64,000 nt of DNA from an uncultured Collinsella sp. (lineage in GTDB: Bacteria; Actinomycetota; Coriobacteriia; Coriobacteriales; Coriobacteriaceae). Below are positions 33,319 to 43,589 of the stretch, piece by piece (the first letter of the stretch is position 1; every line of letters starts with the position of its first letter). The position numbers and the translations under genes are program-made. The notes beneath the pieces are model-generated. The model was not told the DNA's origin. It saw only the letters and a list, made by a program, of their open reading frames with translations, and searched no databases. Location of the stretch: assembly GCA_900552385.1 (NCBI GenBank), contig URZI01000002.1:138362-202361 (forward strand), read 5' to 3'.

Positions 33319-34632
33319 ATGTTCTGCTCGCAGTGTGGCGCCCCCATGGGCGATAACGATAAGTTCTGCGGCGTGTGTGGTGCTCCTAATGCCGGTGCCT
33401 CTGGCCCCGCTCCCCAGGGACAGCCTCAGCCCCAGCAGTTTGTTCCGCAACCGCCCGTGGCGAATGCGCCAAAGGGCTGTGTGGCTCAGGCGTTCCAAGA
33501 TATGACCAAGACTCCAGGTGTGCTTCAGCGTGTATGCCAAATCGCGTTTTTGCCGGCGCTGATTTGCGTTGTGTCGGTGCTCGTGTTGTTTATTCCCGTT
33601 ATTGGCGGCATTGCGGCTGCCATCGGCTTTTTGGCAGCTTGCATTGCGAGCGTGTGTGGTTCCGGCTTTGGTATCGAGTGGGGTCGCGATCTGTCGCTCA
33701 AGGTTGATGACGGTATGGATCGTCCACTCATGCGTTCCACGTCGTTTGGCCTCGGAGTCTTTTCGAGCGTTATCTCGGTCGTACTCGAGGTTATCGCTGC
33801 CATTCCCGTGATCGGTGTAGTGCTTTCGCTGGTGGAGGGCGTGGTAATTGGCGCCGCGGGCTCGTATTCTTATTACGGCTCTTATGCACTCGAGGCTGCG
33901 CTGTTCGGTTCGCTCGGCCTGCTTGTCCTGGCGCTAATTGCCTCGGCGATTCTGGGTGTCTTCTTTAAGATGTTCGCCGACATCGCCGTGATGCACTTTG
34001 CGGTGACCGGTCGCGTCGAGAGCGCGTTTTCGCTCGATAAGGTCTGGGCGGCGTTTAAGCACAACAAGACCAAGCTGTTCTGGGCTTCGTTCCTTCCTGA
34101 GTTTTTGACGGGCCTGGTCGCCAACGTTGTCACATGGATCTTGACGGTCGTCTTTGGCGCCATTGCCTCTGTCGGTATGTATAGCTACTACTATCGTCCT
34201 ACGGGTATTGAGGCAATTGTTACCGGCGGTGGCGTCACGCTCGCGCTGTTCTTGGTGCTGGTCGCTTTTGTCACCGTATTTCTTACGGTCTTTGGCAAGA
34301 TGCTCAAGCACCGTGCCGTTGGCTATTGGGCCGCACGCTATGCAAGCGAGTGGGCCGATGAGGATAAGGACGACGTCCTGACTTTTGTGTTGCCCTTCGA
34401 GAAGAAGTCCGCTGCTTCGGGTTACAGTGCTCCGGATGTCGCGCCTGAGCCCGAGCCCGAGTCCGAGCCGGCACCTGCACCTGAGACTGCGCCTGTGCCT
34501 GAGCCGGAGCCCGAGCCTGAACCGGCGCCCGAGCCTGAACCGGCATCTGAGCCCGAGCCTGCGCCTGAGCCGGCACCTGCACCTGAGTCGGCGTCCGAGC
34601 CAAGCTCCGACGAGGAACCTCAGGACGAGTAG
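33319..34632 (+). CDS. Zinc-ribbon membrane protein with DUF4013-like core and acidic Pro-Glu tail
   Basis: 437 aa. The first 25 residues form a zinc ribbon, [20 protein letters not shown], followed by a Pro/Gln linker. About six hydrophobic segments (residues 70-350) match DUF4013-like proteins. The last 65 residues are almost only Glu, Pro and Ala ([12 protein letters not shown] units), an extended acidic tail. ATG 33319 follows GAAGGGAT by about 8 bp. Role unknown; zinc-ribbon/membrane proteins of this kind are common in Coriobacteriia and Firmicutes. Confidence 0.78.
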   Translation: MFCSQCGAPMGDNDKFCGVCGAPNAGASGPAPQGQPQPQQFVPQPPVANAPKGCVAQAFQDMTKTPGVLQRVCQIAFLPALICVVSVLVLFIPVIGGIAAAIGFLAACIASVCGSGFGIEWGRDLSLKVDDGMDRPLMRSTSFGLGVFSSVISVVLEVIAAIPVIGVVLSLVEGVVIGAAGSYSYYGSYALEAALFGSLGLLVLALIASAILGVFFKMFADIAVMHFAVTGRVESAFSLDKVWAAFKHNKTKLFWASFLPEFLTGLVANVVTWILTVVFGAIASVGMYSYYYRPTGIEAIVTGGGVTLALFLVLVAFVTVFLTVFGKMLKHRAVGYWAARYASEWADEDKDDVLTFVLPFEKKSAASGYSAPDVAPEPEPESEPAPAPETAPVPEPEPEPEPAPEPEPASEPEPAPEPAPAPESASEPSSDEEPQDE

Positions 34633-34691
34633 CCATGCCGTCTGCCATTTGGGGACGGGGTAGAAATAGTAGAAATAGCGCTTGAAGAATG

Positions 34692-34730
34692 AGCGGGGGC
34701 GGACGTGTCGAAACGTCCGCCCCCGCTTTG
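34692..34730 (+). terminator. Bidirectional terminator between convergent genes
   Basis: 15-bp perfect stem 34692-34706/34713-34727 with TTT on the plus side. It separates the zinc-ribbon gene (+) from the M20 peptidase (-). Confidence 0.85.
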
Positions 34731-34772
34731 ACATCGCGATGTGGCTATGACTGCGAGATGCCACCGAATCGA

Positions 34773-36236
34773 TTACTCGTCGTGCTTCTCCTCACGGCGT
34801 GCAGCAGCGCGTGCGTCGTGGATGCCCTTGATCGCGGCATGGCGAGCCGTTCGGGCATCATGGATGGCGTCGCGAGCCTCGGCGGTCGTCGCCTTGGCAG
34901 AGCGCAACTTGGCGGCCAGATCGGGGTTGGTTTCGGCGACCGCGGTAATCGCGGGGCCGTCGAGCTCCTCTTGCGTGGGCTCGGCCAAAAAGTCGATAGC
35001 ATACTGGGCGGCCACCATGGAGCCCTTGGCCAGCACGCTCTCGTCGATCTTGTAGAAGCAGGAATGTTGGGCGTACGTGGCGCCAATCTTGGGGTTGCGC
35101 GTACCTACAAAGGCGAGCACGCCCGGTACGCGACGCAGGTACTCCGAAAAATCCTCGCCCGAAAGCGTGCCGCGATAATGGCCTTGGCCGGTGGGGCCCA
35201 GGCACTTGATTACAGCCTGACGGCAGCGCTCGCTCGAGGCGGCGTCGTTTTCGACCTTGTAGTTGGCGATGGTGTAGTCGGTGAGCTCTGCCTCGGCGCC
35301 CAGAGCTGCCGCGGTATGCTCCACGATGCGGCGCATGAGCTCCAGCATTTCCTCGTGGGTCGAATCGCCGTAGGTGCGCACTGTGCCGGCGAGGTAGGCC
35401 GTGCCGGCGATAACGTTGCGCGCGGTGCCGCCGTGCAGCTCGCCGACGGTGATGACAGCCGGCTCGTAGGGGCTGATCTCACGCGAAACGATGGTCTGCA
35501 GGGCGTTGACGATCTCGGCGGCCACCATAACGGCGTCGTGACCGCGCTGGGGCATGGCGCCGTGGCACGAGGTGCCGCGTACGTCGATACGGAACCAGTC
35601 GGTATTGGCCATGCGCGGTCCGGGCTCGCAGCTCACGGTGCCGGCGTCAACCTCGCTCCAGATATGCGCGGCGTAGGCGCCATCGACGCCGTCGAGCACA
35701 CCCGTGCCGATCATGAGCTTGGCGCCCTGGCCGTTTTCCTCGCTGGGCTGGAAGACGATGCGGACTTCGCCGTGGATGTCGTCGGTCATATGGCGCAGGA
35801 TCTGCAGCGTGCCGAGCATCATGGCGATATGGCAGTCGTGGCCGCAGGCGTGCATGCAGCCCTCGTTGACGCTGGCGAACTCCTCGCCGGTCTGCTCGGT
35901 GACGGGCAGGGCATCGATGTCGGCGCGCAGCAGGATGCGGCGGCGTGGCGTGCCGTCCTCGCGGTAGGCATCCGGCGCGGTGCCGCGAAGGGTCGCCACA
36001 AGGCCCGTCTTAAGGGGACGCTCGTAGGGGATATTCATGGCGTCAAGCTGGTTGGCGATGTCGGAGGTCGTGCGCTCCTCGGCGAGGCTCAGCTCCGGGT
36101 GCTTATGGAAGTGGCGGCGCTGCTTGATGATATAGGGCTCAAACTCGGTAGCGATATCTTTGATGGCTGCGGTGACGTCGTCAGCCGCGCGAGCCTCGGT
36201 CGCCGCCATAATCTGCTGTGCCTTGGTCTTCGTCAT
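34773..36236 (-). CDS. M20-family amidohydrolase/metallopeptidase
   Basis: 487 aa. Metal-site motifs of the M20D branch are present: RRHFHKHPELSLAEE, RADIDALPVTEQTGEEF, MHACGHDCHIAMMLG and VFQPSEENGQGAKLMI, plus AQHSCFYKIDES near the end. Enzymes of this branch cleave N-acyl amino acids (hippurate, N-acetyl amino acids, indole-acetyl amino acids). A basic, Ala-rich C-terminal tail of about 60 residues follows the catalytic core. The start at 36234-36236 has AAGGAG upstream; longer frames are read-through of non-coding sequence. Divergent from the next gene across 168 bp. Confidence 0.9.
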   Translation of the reverse strand: MTKTKAQQIMAATEARAADDVTAAIKDIATEFEPYIIKQRRHFHKHPELSLAEERTTSDIANQLDAMNIPYERPLKTGLVATLRGTAPDAYREDGTPRRRILLRADIDALPVTEQTGEEFASVNEGCMHACGHDCHIAMMLGTLQILRHMTDDIHGEVRIVFQPSEENGQGAKLMIGTGVLDGVDGAYAAHIWSEVDAGTVSCEPGPRMANTDWFRIDVRGTSCHGAMPQRGHDAVMVAAEIVNALQTIVSREISPYEPAVITVGELHGGTARNVIAGTAYLAGTVRTYGDSTHEEMLELMRRIVEHTAAALGAEAELTDYTIANYKVENDAASSERCRQAVIKCLGPTGQGHYRGTLSGEDFSEYLRRVPGVLAFVGTRNPKIGATYAQHSCFYKIDESVLAKGSMVAAQYAIDFLAEPTQEELDGPAITAVAETNPDLAAKLRSAKATTAEARDAIHDARTARHAAIKGIHDARAAARREEKHDE

Positions 36237-36404
36237 GGTCGATTTGCTCCTTGCTGGGTTGATCGCAAAATCGTACAGGCTCTCTCCAGTATGCCACCTG
36301 CCGCTAGGGCTGGTAAAGTTGCCGTTTGCCGCTTGGGGTTTTGTTACAAGGGCGGGGGAGTACACTCGGGGGTGTTGAATTTCCTGCCAGAGATGGGGAT
36401 GCCC

Positions 36405-38042
36405 ATGCAACATATCGATCGGATTATCCGCTCCAAGAACGTCTTTACCGCGCAAGACGGCATCGATACCGCCCGCGAGCTGGCGATTGCCATCGCAGGC
36501 GACCGTATCGTCGCAGTCGGTGCGCCCGATGACGTGATCGCCGCCGCTCCCGCCGCCACGTCGGTTATCGACTACGGCGAGCAGTTTGTCTGCCCCGGTT
36601 TCCATGACGCTCATCTGCACTTCTTCCATACCTCGGTCGGTTCCTCGCCGTACATGCTTATGGATATGGGCACGTCCGAGGCGGCGCTGGTGCAACATGC
36701 GCTCGAGTTTTCCCAGGACCTGCCCGACGACGCTTGGGTTGTGACGCAGGGCTGGCGCGACTACCGTTGGGACCCGCCCGAGCATCCTACCAAGGCGTCG
36801 CTCGATGCGGCATTCCCCGATCGTCCCTGTGTTATGTATTCGGGCGACGGGCACACGCTTTGGCTCAACAGCCGCGCACTCGAGGCGCTCGGCGTCACGC
36901 GCGGCAGCGAGCCACCAGCGGGCGGCTGCTACGACAAGGATGCAAACGGCGAGCTCACGGGCATTGCTCACGAGGCAGCTGCTATGCAGCTGTTGCCGCG
37001 CTGTCTTGAATGGCTGGGCGAGGACCGCATCGCGAGCGCTTACGCCGACCAGATGAAGCGTATGGCCGAGCAAGGCATCACCTCAATCTGCGATATGTCG
37101 CTCATGCCCATGCCGGGCTGTGACTTTATTCGCGACGATGTTTACGACAAGCTGCAAGCCGCCGGCAAGCTGGGCATCCGCGCCCATCTGTTCCCCACGC
37201 TGCTGGATGACCAATCGCGCTTGGAAGAACTCCAGACCCGCTACGCAAACAACGCGCTGCTCTCGGCGCCAGGCTTTAAACAGTTTTTCGACGGTGTGTC
37301 GAGCGAACACACGGCATATCTCACCGAGCCCTATACCAATCCGCGCTTCCCGGGCGACCAGGGCCGTCTGACGGTTCCTGCCGAGCGTATGCGCAAGCTG
37401 GTCCTCGCTGCCGCGGAGCGCGGCCACACCGTGCGCATCCACGTTATTGGCGACGGTGCGATTCATGCCGCGCTGGATATCTTCGAGGAGGCCGCCGACC
37501 TGTACGGCCTGCCCCAGCACGGCCATAACACACTCGAGCATCTGGAGAACCTCTTGCCCGAGGACATCGATCGCCTGCGCAAGCTTAACGTCGTTGCCTC
37601 GAGCCAGCCCTGCCACATCACGCTCGACCCGGGTGGCCCGGAGCGCGACCTGGGCCTGGAGCGCAGCCGCATCATGTGGCCGTTTGCGACCTATAAGCAG
37701 CGCGGCATCCGCCAAGCCTTCGGCACCGATAGCCCCATCACAGCCGTTACCAGCATGAACGTGCTCTACACGGCCATCACGCGCCAAGACCCTCGCAGCC
37801 ACTGGCCCGAGGGCGGCTGGCTTCCCAGCGAGCGCATCGATGCGGCTACAGCCCTGCGCAACTACACCCTGGGTAGCGCCTATGCGGCAGGCGACGAGCA
37901 AAACCTCGGCAGCTTGGAGCCCGGCAAGTATGCCGACCTGGTAGTCCTGGACCAAAACCCGCTCACCATCGACCCCCAAGAGCTCCAGGCCACCAAGGTT
38001 CAGGCCACCTACCTGGCAGGTAACTTAATCTACGAGCGCTAA
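36405..38042 (+). CDS. Amidohydrolase-3 family protein (YtcJ-like)
   Basis: 545 aa from ATG 36405; in-frame ATGs at 36393 and 36399 are alternatives and a GGGGAT lies 6-7 bp before the chosen one. Motifs: PGFHDAHLHFFH (metal ligands of strand 1), YSGDGHTLWLNSRALEALG, VRIHVIGDGAIHAALDIFEE and QAFGTDSPITAVTSM, with the terminal GKYADLVVLDQNPL of the composite beta domain. This family hydrolyses amides or cyclic ureides; the substrate is unknown. It faces the M20 hydrolase, which may share a substrate class. Confidence 0.88.
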   Translation: MQHIDRIIRSKNVFTAQDGIDTARELAIAIAGDRIVAVGAPDDVIAAAPAATSVIDYGEQFVCPGFHDAHLHFFHTSVGSSPYMLMDMGTSEAALVQHALEFSQDLPDDAWVVTQGWRDYRWDPPEHPTKASLDAAFPDRPCVMYSGDGHTLWLNSRALEALGVTRGSEPPAGGCYDKDANGELTGIAHEAAAMQLLPRCLEWLGEDRIASAYADQMKRMAEQGITSICDMSLMPMPGCDFIRDDVYDKLQAAGKLGIRAHLFPTLLDDQSRLEELQTRYANNALLSAPGFKQFFDGVSSEHTAYLTEPYTNPRFPGDQGRLTVPAERMRKLVLAAAERGHTVRIHVIGDGAIHAALDIFEEAADLYGLPQHGHNTLEHLENLLPEDIDRLRKLNVVASSQPCHITLDPGGPERDLGLERSRIMWPFATYKQRGIRQAFGTDSPITAVTSMNVLYTAITRQDPRSHWPEGGWLPSERIDAATALRNYTLGSAYAAGDEQNLGSLEPGKYADLVVLDQNPLTIDPQELQATKVQATYLAGNLIYER

Positions 38043-38059
38043 CCCCATACCCCACCCAT

Positions 38060-38092
38060 AAGGGGCACGTTTCAGCAACGTGCCCCTTTCTT
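38060..38092 (+). terminator. Rho-independent terminator after the amidohydrolase
   Basis: 12-bp perfect stem 38060-38071/38077-38088, then TTCTTG. Confidence 0.88.
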
Positions 38093-38129
38093 GTTCGCAC
38101 CATCTGCATCGCCATTTTGCTGCACTGAC

Positions 38130-38340
38130 TTTTCTGAATGCCGGGCTCGAATTAGTTAACCTGCCTCCCGTGTGGCTCCGGAGGGGCGGGGCATAAGGTT
38201 TATCGCGAGTTCCGCACGAGCCGAAGGCCACTTAATGTGGCCTTCGTGCGAGCAGGACTGCCCGAGCAGGAAACCTTACGCCCCGCCCCTCCGGAGCCAC
38301 ACGGGAGGCATCGCTAAGTTATCCCCCGGCATTCAGAAAA
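38130..38340. repeat. 211-bp nested palindrome upstream of groES
   Basis: Outer arms of 16 bp (38130-38145/38325-38340), main arms of 31 bp, perfect (38162-38192/38280-38310), extended inwards by TAAGGTTT/AAACCTTA, and a central 10-bp hairpin (38222-38231/38237-38246). No gene, no clear T tract. The rest of the 435-bp gap before groES holds no CIRCE element. Confidence 0.85.
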
Positions 38341-38477
38341 TCTAAGTGCCAAAAAATAAGATTTTTTGACTCCGTGTTGTATAACCCGCCATTCGTGGGT
38401 ACCATTCAACGCGTACGCAAACAAAAAGGGTTAATTCGCGTGGTATAACCGCGCGGCCCAAAAAGGAGGAGACAAGC

Positions 38478-38771
38478 ATGTCGTCTTTGAAGCCGCTTGC
38501 AGATCGTGTTCTGGTCAAGCCCGACGAGGCCGAGCAGAAGACCGCTTCTGGTCTGTACATCGCCAGCAACGCTCAGGAGAAGCCGCAGCGCGGCACCATC
38601 GTTGCCGTGGGCGCCGGCAAGGTCAACGACAAGGGTGAGCGCATCCCCATGGACGTCAAGGTTGGCGACGTTGTCATCTACGGTAAGTTCGGTGGCAACG
38701 AGGTCAAGGTCGACGGCGAGAAGTATCTGCTGATGCGCGCCGACGACATCTACGCTGTCGTCGAGGCCTAG
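38478..38771 (+). CDS. groES: Co-chaperonin GroES
   Basis: 97 aa. The mobile-loop region EAEQKTASGLYIASNAQEKP and the conserved KPLADRVLVKP start and GDVVIYGKFGGNEVKVDGE end identify it. It caps GroEL during ATP-driven protein folding. ATG 38478 follows AAAGGAGGAG. groEL follows 96 bp later, on the same strand. Confidence 0.96.
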   Translation: MSSLKPLADRVLVKPDEAEQKTASGLYIASNAQEKPQRGTIVAVGAGKVNDKGERIPMDVKVGDVVIYGKFGGNEVKVDGEKYLLMRADDIYAVVEA

Positions 38772-38789
38772 TCTCGTCAGAATCTCTGA

Positions 38790-40505
<1,716 letters not shown>

Positions 40506-40531
40506 GGCCGACAAGGTCTAGAACTCCCACC

Positions 40532-40674
40532 GGGAATCCGGGGGCGTGACGGGGTTTCTCTCTGGAACGTCCTCGGACATGCAAAGAGGCTCCGCATTGC
40601 GCTTCGCGCTGCGGAGCCTCTTTGCGTCCTGCGGAATGTTCCGGAGAGAAACCCCGTCACGCCCCCGGATTCCC
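40532..40674. repeat. 143-bp nested palindrome downstream of groEL
   Basis: 31-bp perfect arms (40532-40562/40644-40674), extended inwards by 8 pairs including wobbles, enclosing 81 nt with a central terminator-like hairpin. Same plan as the 211-bp element upstream of groES, but unrelated sequence. Confidence 0.85.
40581..40625 (+). terminator. Terminator hairpin of groEL inside the palindrome
   Basis: 16-bp perfect stem 40581-40596/40610-40625 whose right arm carries CTCTTTGC. Probably ends the groES-groEL transcript. Confidence 0.65.
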
Positions 40675-40695
40675 TGCGTTTACGGCCTTGAGGTC

Positions 40696-40823
40696 GGCGT
40701 GGGCGGAGATCGTGGCTGATGGGGATACGTGTCCCGGTCGCTGTTTCGCGGCTTTGCCGCGAAAGGCGCGTTACTTTGGCGTGGACGGAGAACGTGGTTA
40801 TCGCGTTAACTTGTCCCGGTCGC
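40696..40823. repeat. Imperfect 46-bp direct repeat with a hairpin between
   Basis: 40696-40741 and 40778-40823 both begin GGCGTGG, continue CGGAGA-CGTGG and end TGTCCCGGTCGC; the period is 82 bp. Between them TTTCGCGGC-TTT-GCCGCGAAA (40744-40764) is a perfect hairpin. No gene recognised. Confidence 0.6.
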
Positions 40824-40866
40824 ATTTCTGGAGCGTTCCCCCCACCATAAATTAGCCTCAGCATAC

Positions 40867-40894
40867 TTGCACGAATACCCTCTCGTGCTACACT
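40867..40894 (+). promoter_or_regulatory. Promoter of the riboflavin-uptake operon
   Basis: TTGCAC (40867-40872), 16-bp spacer, TACACT (40889-40894), 12 bp before the riboswitch. Confidence 0.6.
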
Positions 40895-40906
40895 TGCAAT
40901 TGCTGT

Positions 40907-41086
40907 TTCAGGGCGGGGTGGAATTCCCCACTGGCGGTAAATCGGGCGGTGTCAAAGGGACGCCGTGGCGCAGGCGAGGTGTCTGCGACCGAGCCGATGA
41001 GTCCGCGACCCGTGCGTGTGTTGGTTCGCATGCCGGCTGAACTGGTGAGATCCCAGTACCAACGGTTAGAGTCCGGATGAAAGAGG
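40907..41086 (+). promoter_or_regulatory. FMN riboswitch (RFN element)
   Basis: Conserved blocks in order: CAGGGCGGGGTGGAATTCCC and CACTGGCGGT at the 5' side, GAGCCGATGAGTCCGCGACC in the middle, GAACTGGTGAGATCCCAGTA and CCAACGGTTAGAGTCCGGAT with GAAAGAGG at the 3' side. It senses flavin mononucleotide. The 3' strand of the aptamer runs to within 12 bp of the ribU start, so FMN binding could hide the ribosome binding site (translational control); no separate terminator hairpin is evident. Confidence 0.94.
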
Positions 41087-41097
41087 CAGGTGATCTT

Positions 41098-41688
41098 ATG
41101 TCTGAACAGTCGCAGCATATCCATTTTGAGAACACGAATAGGTGGAGCACCAAACAGCTCGTTACCATGGCGTTGATGTGCGCCTTGGGCGCCCTGTTTA
41201 TGTACGTGCAGCTGCCCATCCTTCCTTCGGCGCCGTTTTTGACCTATGACCCGTCGCTGGTGCCGGCGATGGTGTGTGGATTTGCGTATGGCCCTGGTGC
41301 CGGCACAGCTGTTGCCGCTATGGCGATCGTTATCCATGCGCTTACCACGGGCGATTGGGTCGGTGCGCTTATGAACTTGGTTGCCACGCTGGGCTATATT
41401 CTGCCTGCGGCTATCGTCTACCAAAAGATGCACACCTACAAGGGTGCCGTGATTGGTCTGGTGCTCGGCGTCATTGCCGCTACGGTGCTGTCCATGGTCG
41501 CGAACCTGACCATCGGCGTTTGGTTCTGGTATGGCTCGGCCGATGTGATTCTGCCGCTCATGCTTCCCGCCGTCTTGCCGTTTAACCTCATCAAGACCGT
41601 GCTTAATTCGGTGCTCACGCTGGCGGTGTATAAGGCAGTCTCCAACCTCATCACGCCTAAAAAGGACCAGGTCAAAGGTCGCGCATGA
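41098..41688 (+). CDS. ribU: Riboflavin ECF transporter S component
   Basis: 196 aa, about six membrane segments. KQLVTMALMCALGALFMYVQ at the first helix and FLTYDPSLVPAMVCGFAYGP are typical of RibU. It binds riboflavin at the membrane and docks on the ECF module encoded next. ATG 41098 follows AGAGGCAGG; an earlier in-frame ATG (41077) lies within the riboswitch. The FMN riboswitch supports the substrate call. The stop overlaps the next start by 4 bp. Confidence 0.93.
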   Translation: MSEQSQHIHFENTNRWSTKQLVTMALMCALGALFMYVQLPILPSAPFLTYDPSLVPAMVCGFAYGPGAGTAVAAMAIVIHALTTGDWVGALMNLVATLGYILPAAIVYQKMHTYKGAVIGLVLGVIAATVLSMVANLTIGVWFWYGSADVILPLMLPAVLPFNLIKTVLNSVLTLAVYKAVSNLITPKKDQVKGRA

Positions 41689-43589
41689 TTGAGTGTCGGG
41701 GCGTTTCCTTTAGCTATGACGGTGCCGTACCGGCACTCGACGGCGTCGATCTGAACATCGAGGACGGCGAGTTTTTCTGCATCCTCGGTGGCAATGGGTC
41801 GGGTAAGTCGACGTTTGCCAAGCACCTGAATGCGCTGCTACAGCCCGATGCCGGCACGGTGCGCATCGATGGTATGGATACCTCCGACCCCGAGCTGGTC
41901 TACGACATTCGTTCGACCGCGGGCATGGTATTCCAGAATCCGGATGATCAGCTGGTGGCGACGCTTGTCGAGGATGACGTTGCCTTTGGTCCCGAAAATT
42001 TGGGTGTGCCATCGGAGCAAATCGCGCAGCGTGTGCGGGATGTGCTGAAGGCGGTGGGCCTGGTGGGCTTTGAGCGCCACGAGACCCACGCGCTTTCGGG
42101 CGGCCAAAAGCAACGCGTTGCGCTTGCTGGTGTGCTTGCCATGGAGCCGCGTGTGCTCATCTTGGATGAAGCGTCCTCGATGCTCGACCCGCGCGGCCGC
42201 AAGGGCCTCATGAAGGCTTGCCGCGCGTTGCACGCTCGCGGCATGACCATCGTGATGATTACGCACTTTATGGAAGAGGCCGCTGAGGCCGATCGTGTCG
42301 CGGTATTTCGGGCGGGGCGCGTTGCCATGCTCGGTACGCCCGAGGAAATCTTGACGCGGGCGGACGAACTTGCACAGCTCAACTTGGATATGCCGGCGTC
42401 GTGCTGTCTGGGTAGGGCGCTTCGTGTGAAGGGCGTACCCGTTCACGCGCAGGTGCGCGAGGCGGATATGGTCGCCGAGATTGCGCAGGCCTATACCGAG
42501 CGAAGTGAGGCGGGCACCGCGGGGCAGCCTTCTGCATCCCAGTTGGAAATCGCTGACGGCACTGTTCCGGCAGACAACGAGGACAACGCGTCGGAGCCCG
42601 TCATCGAGCTATCCCATGTTTCGTACAGTTATTCGCTCAGTCCGCGTGAGCGCCGTCGCTGGCATAAGCGCTCGGCCGCTGCAGGCAAATCAACCAAGCA
42701 GGCTCTCTGGGGAAACGACCCTAGCAGTCCGTGGGCACTGCGCGATGTTTCGCTGACGGTGCGTCGCGGTGAGTTTCTGGGCCTGGCAGGCCATACCGGT
42801 TCGGGCAAATCCACACTGGTCCAGCACCTCAACGGGTTAATTCGCCCGCAGGAGGGGAGCGTTTGCGCACTGGGGCTCGACCTGTCGCAAAAGAAGGATG
42901 CCGCCGCGGTTAAGGCTAAGGTCGGCGTGGTGTTTCAGTATCCCGAGCGCCAGCTATTTGCCGAGACCGTGGTGCAGGACGTGGCATTTGGTCCGCACAA
43001 CCTTGGCCTGTCACAAGACGAGGTCGCGCGCCGCGTTGCGTCATCGCTCGCACGCGTGGGCCTCGACCTTGCCGCGATAGGCGACAAGAGCCCCTTTGAG
43101 CTTTCGGGTGGACAGCAGCGGCGCGTGGCGTTTGCCGGCGTGCTCGCCATGGAGCCCGAGGTGTTGGTACTCGATGAACCCATGGCAGGTCTTGATCCGG
43201 CGGCCCGCAGGGATTTCCTGGGGCTCATTCGCCGTCTTCATGACGAGAGCCTGACTGTTGTCATGGTTTCGCACAGTATGGATGACCTGGCAAATTGCTG
43301 CGACCGCATCGTTGTGATGAACGAAGGCGCGGTGTTTGCCGAGGGAGTCCCCGCGCAGGTTTTTGCGCACGCGAACGAGCTCAAGTCAATCGGCCTGGGC
43401 GTCCCTGCCGCTCAGCGCATGGCATTGTCGCTCGTGCAAGCCGGTGTGCCGCTCCGCTGCGACAAACTTTATACGGTTGAGGCGCTGGCCGACGAGTTGG
43501 CCGGCATGCTGCTAGGCTGCGCAGACGGACCTTTGAGGGCATCGCGTCGGGCTGGTTCCAAGATGGCCACGCGAGAGGAGGGCTGCTAA
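41685..43589 (+). CDS. ECF transporter double ATPase (EcfA-EcfA' fusion)
   Basis: 634 aa with two complete ATPase domains. Domain 1: GGNGSGKSTFAKHLNALL, LSGGQKQRVALAGVLAMEP, LILDEASSMLDP. Domain 2: GHTGSGKSTLVQHLNGL, LSGGQQRRVAFAGVLAMEP, LVLDEPMAGLDP. A linker of about 60 residues (270-350) joins them, including the basic SPRERRRWHKRSAAAG. Most species encode the two ECF ATPases as separate proteins; here the pair is forced to 1:1. Translationally coupled to ribU and ecfT. Confidence 0.94.
   Translation: MIECRGVSFSYDGAVPALDGVDLNIEDGEFFCILGGNGSGKSTFAKHLNALLQPDAGTVRIDGMDTSDPELVYDIRSTAGMVFQNPDDQLVATLVEDDVAFGPENLGVPSEQIAQRVRDVLKAVGLVGFERHETHALSGGQKQRVALAGVLAMEPRVLILDEASSMLDPRGRKGLMKACRALHARGMTIVMITHFMEEAAEADRVAVFRAGRVAMLGTPEEILTRADELAQLNLDMPASCCLGRALRVKGVPVHAQVREADMVAEIAQAYTERSEAGTAGQPSASQLEIADGTVPADNEDNASEPVIELSHVSYSYSLSPRERRRWHKRSAAAGKSTKQALWGNDPSSPWALRDVSLTVRRGEFLGLAGHTGSGKSTLVQHLNGLIRPQEGSVCALGLDLSQKKDAAAVKAKVGVVFQYPERQLFAETVVQDVAFGPHNLGLSQDEVARRVASSLARVGLDLAAIGDKSPFELSGGQQRRVAFAGVLAMEPEVLVLDEPMAGLDPAARRDFLGLIRRLHDESLTVVMVSHSMDDLANCCDRIVVMNEGAVFAEGVPAQVFAHANELKSIGLGVPAAQRMALSLVQAGVPLRCDKLYTVEALADELAGMLLGCADGPLRASRRAGSKMATREEGC

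Noticed and set aside
34440..34630. Glu-Pro repeat tail as a repeat expansion or pseudogene sign
   Set aside because: It is in frame and ends in a normal stop; low-complexity acidic tails are common on such membrane proteins.
36237..37073. N-terminal extension of the M20 peptidase over the amidohydrolase start
   Set aside because: The extra frame has no motifs and covers the real gene on the other strand; the start with AAGGAG at 36236 is better.
38341..38477. CIRCE or HspR operator before groES
   Set aside because: No TTAGCACTC-N9-GAGTGCTAA and no CTTGAGT pair was found.
40907..41097. Earlier ribU start at 41077
   Set aside because: It falls in the conserved GATGAAAGAGG of the FMN riboswitch and has no ribosome binding site.
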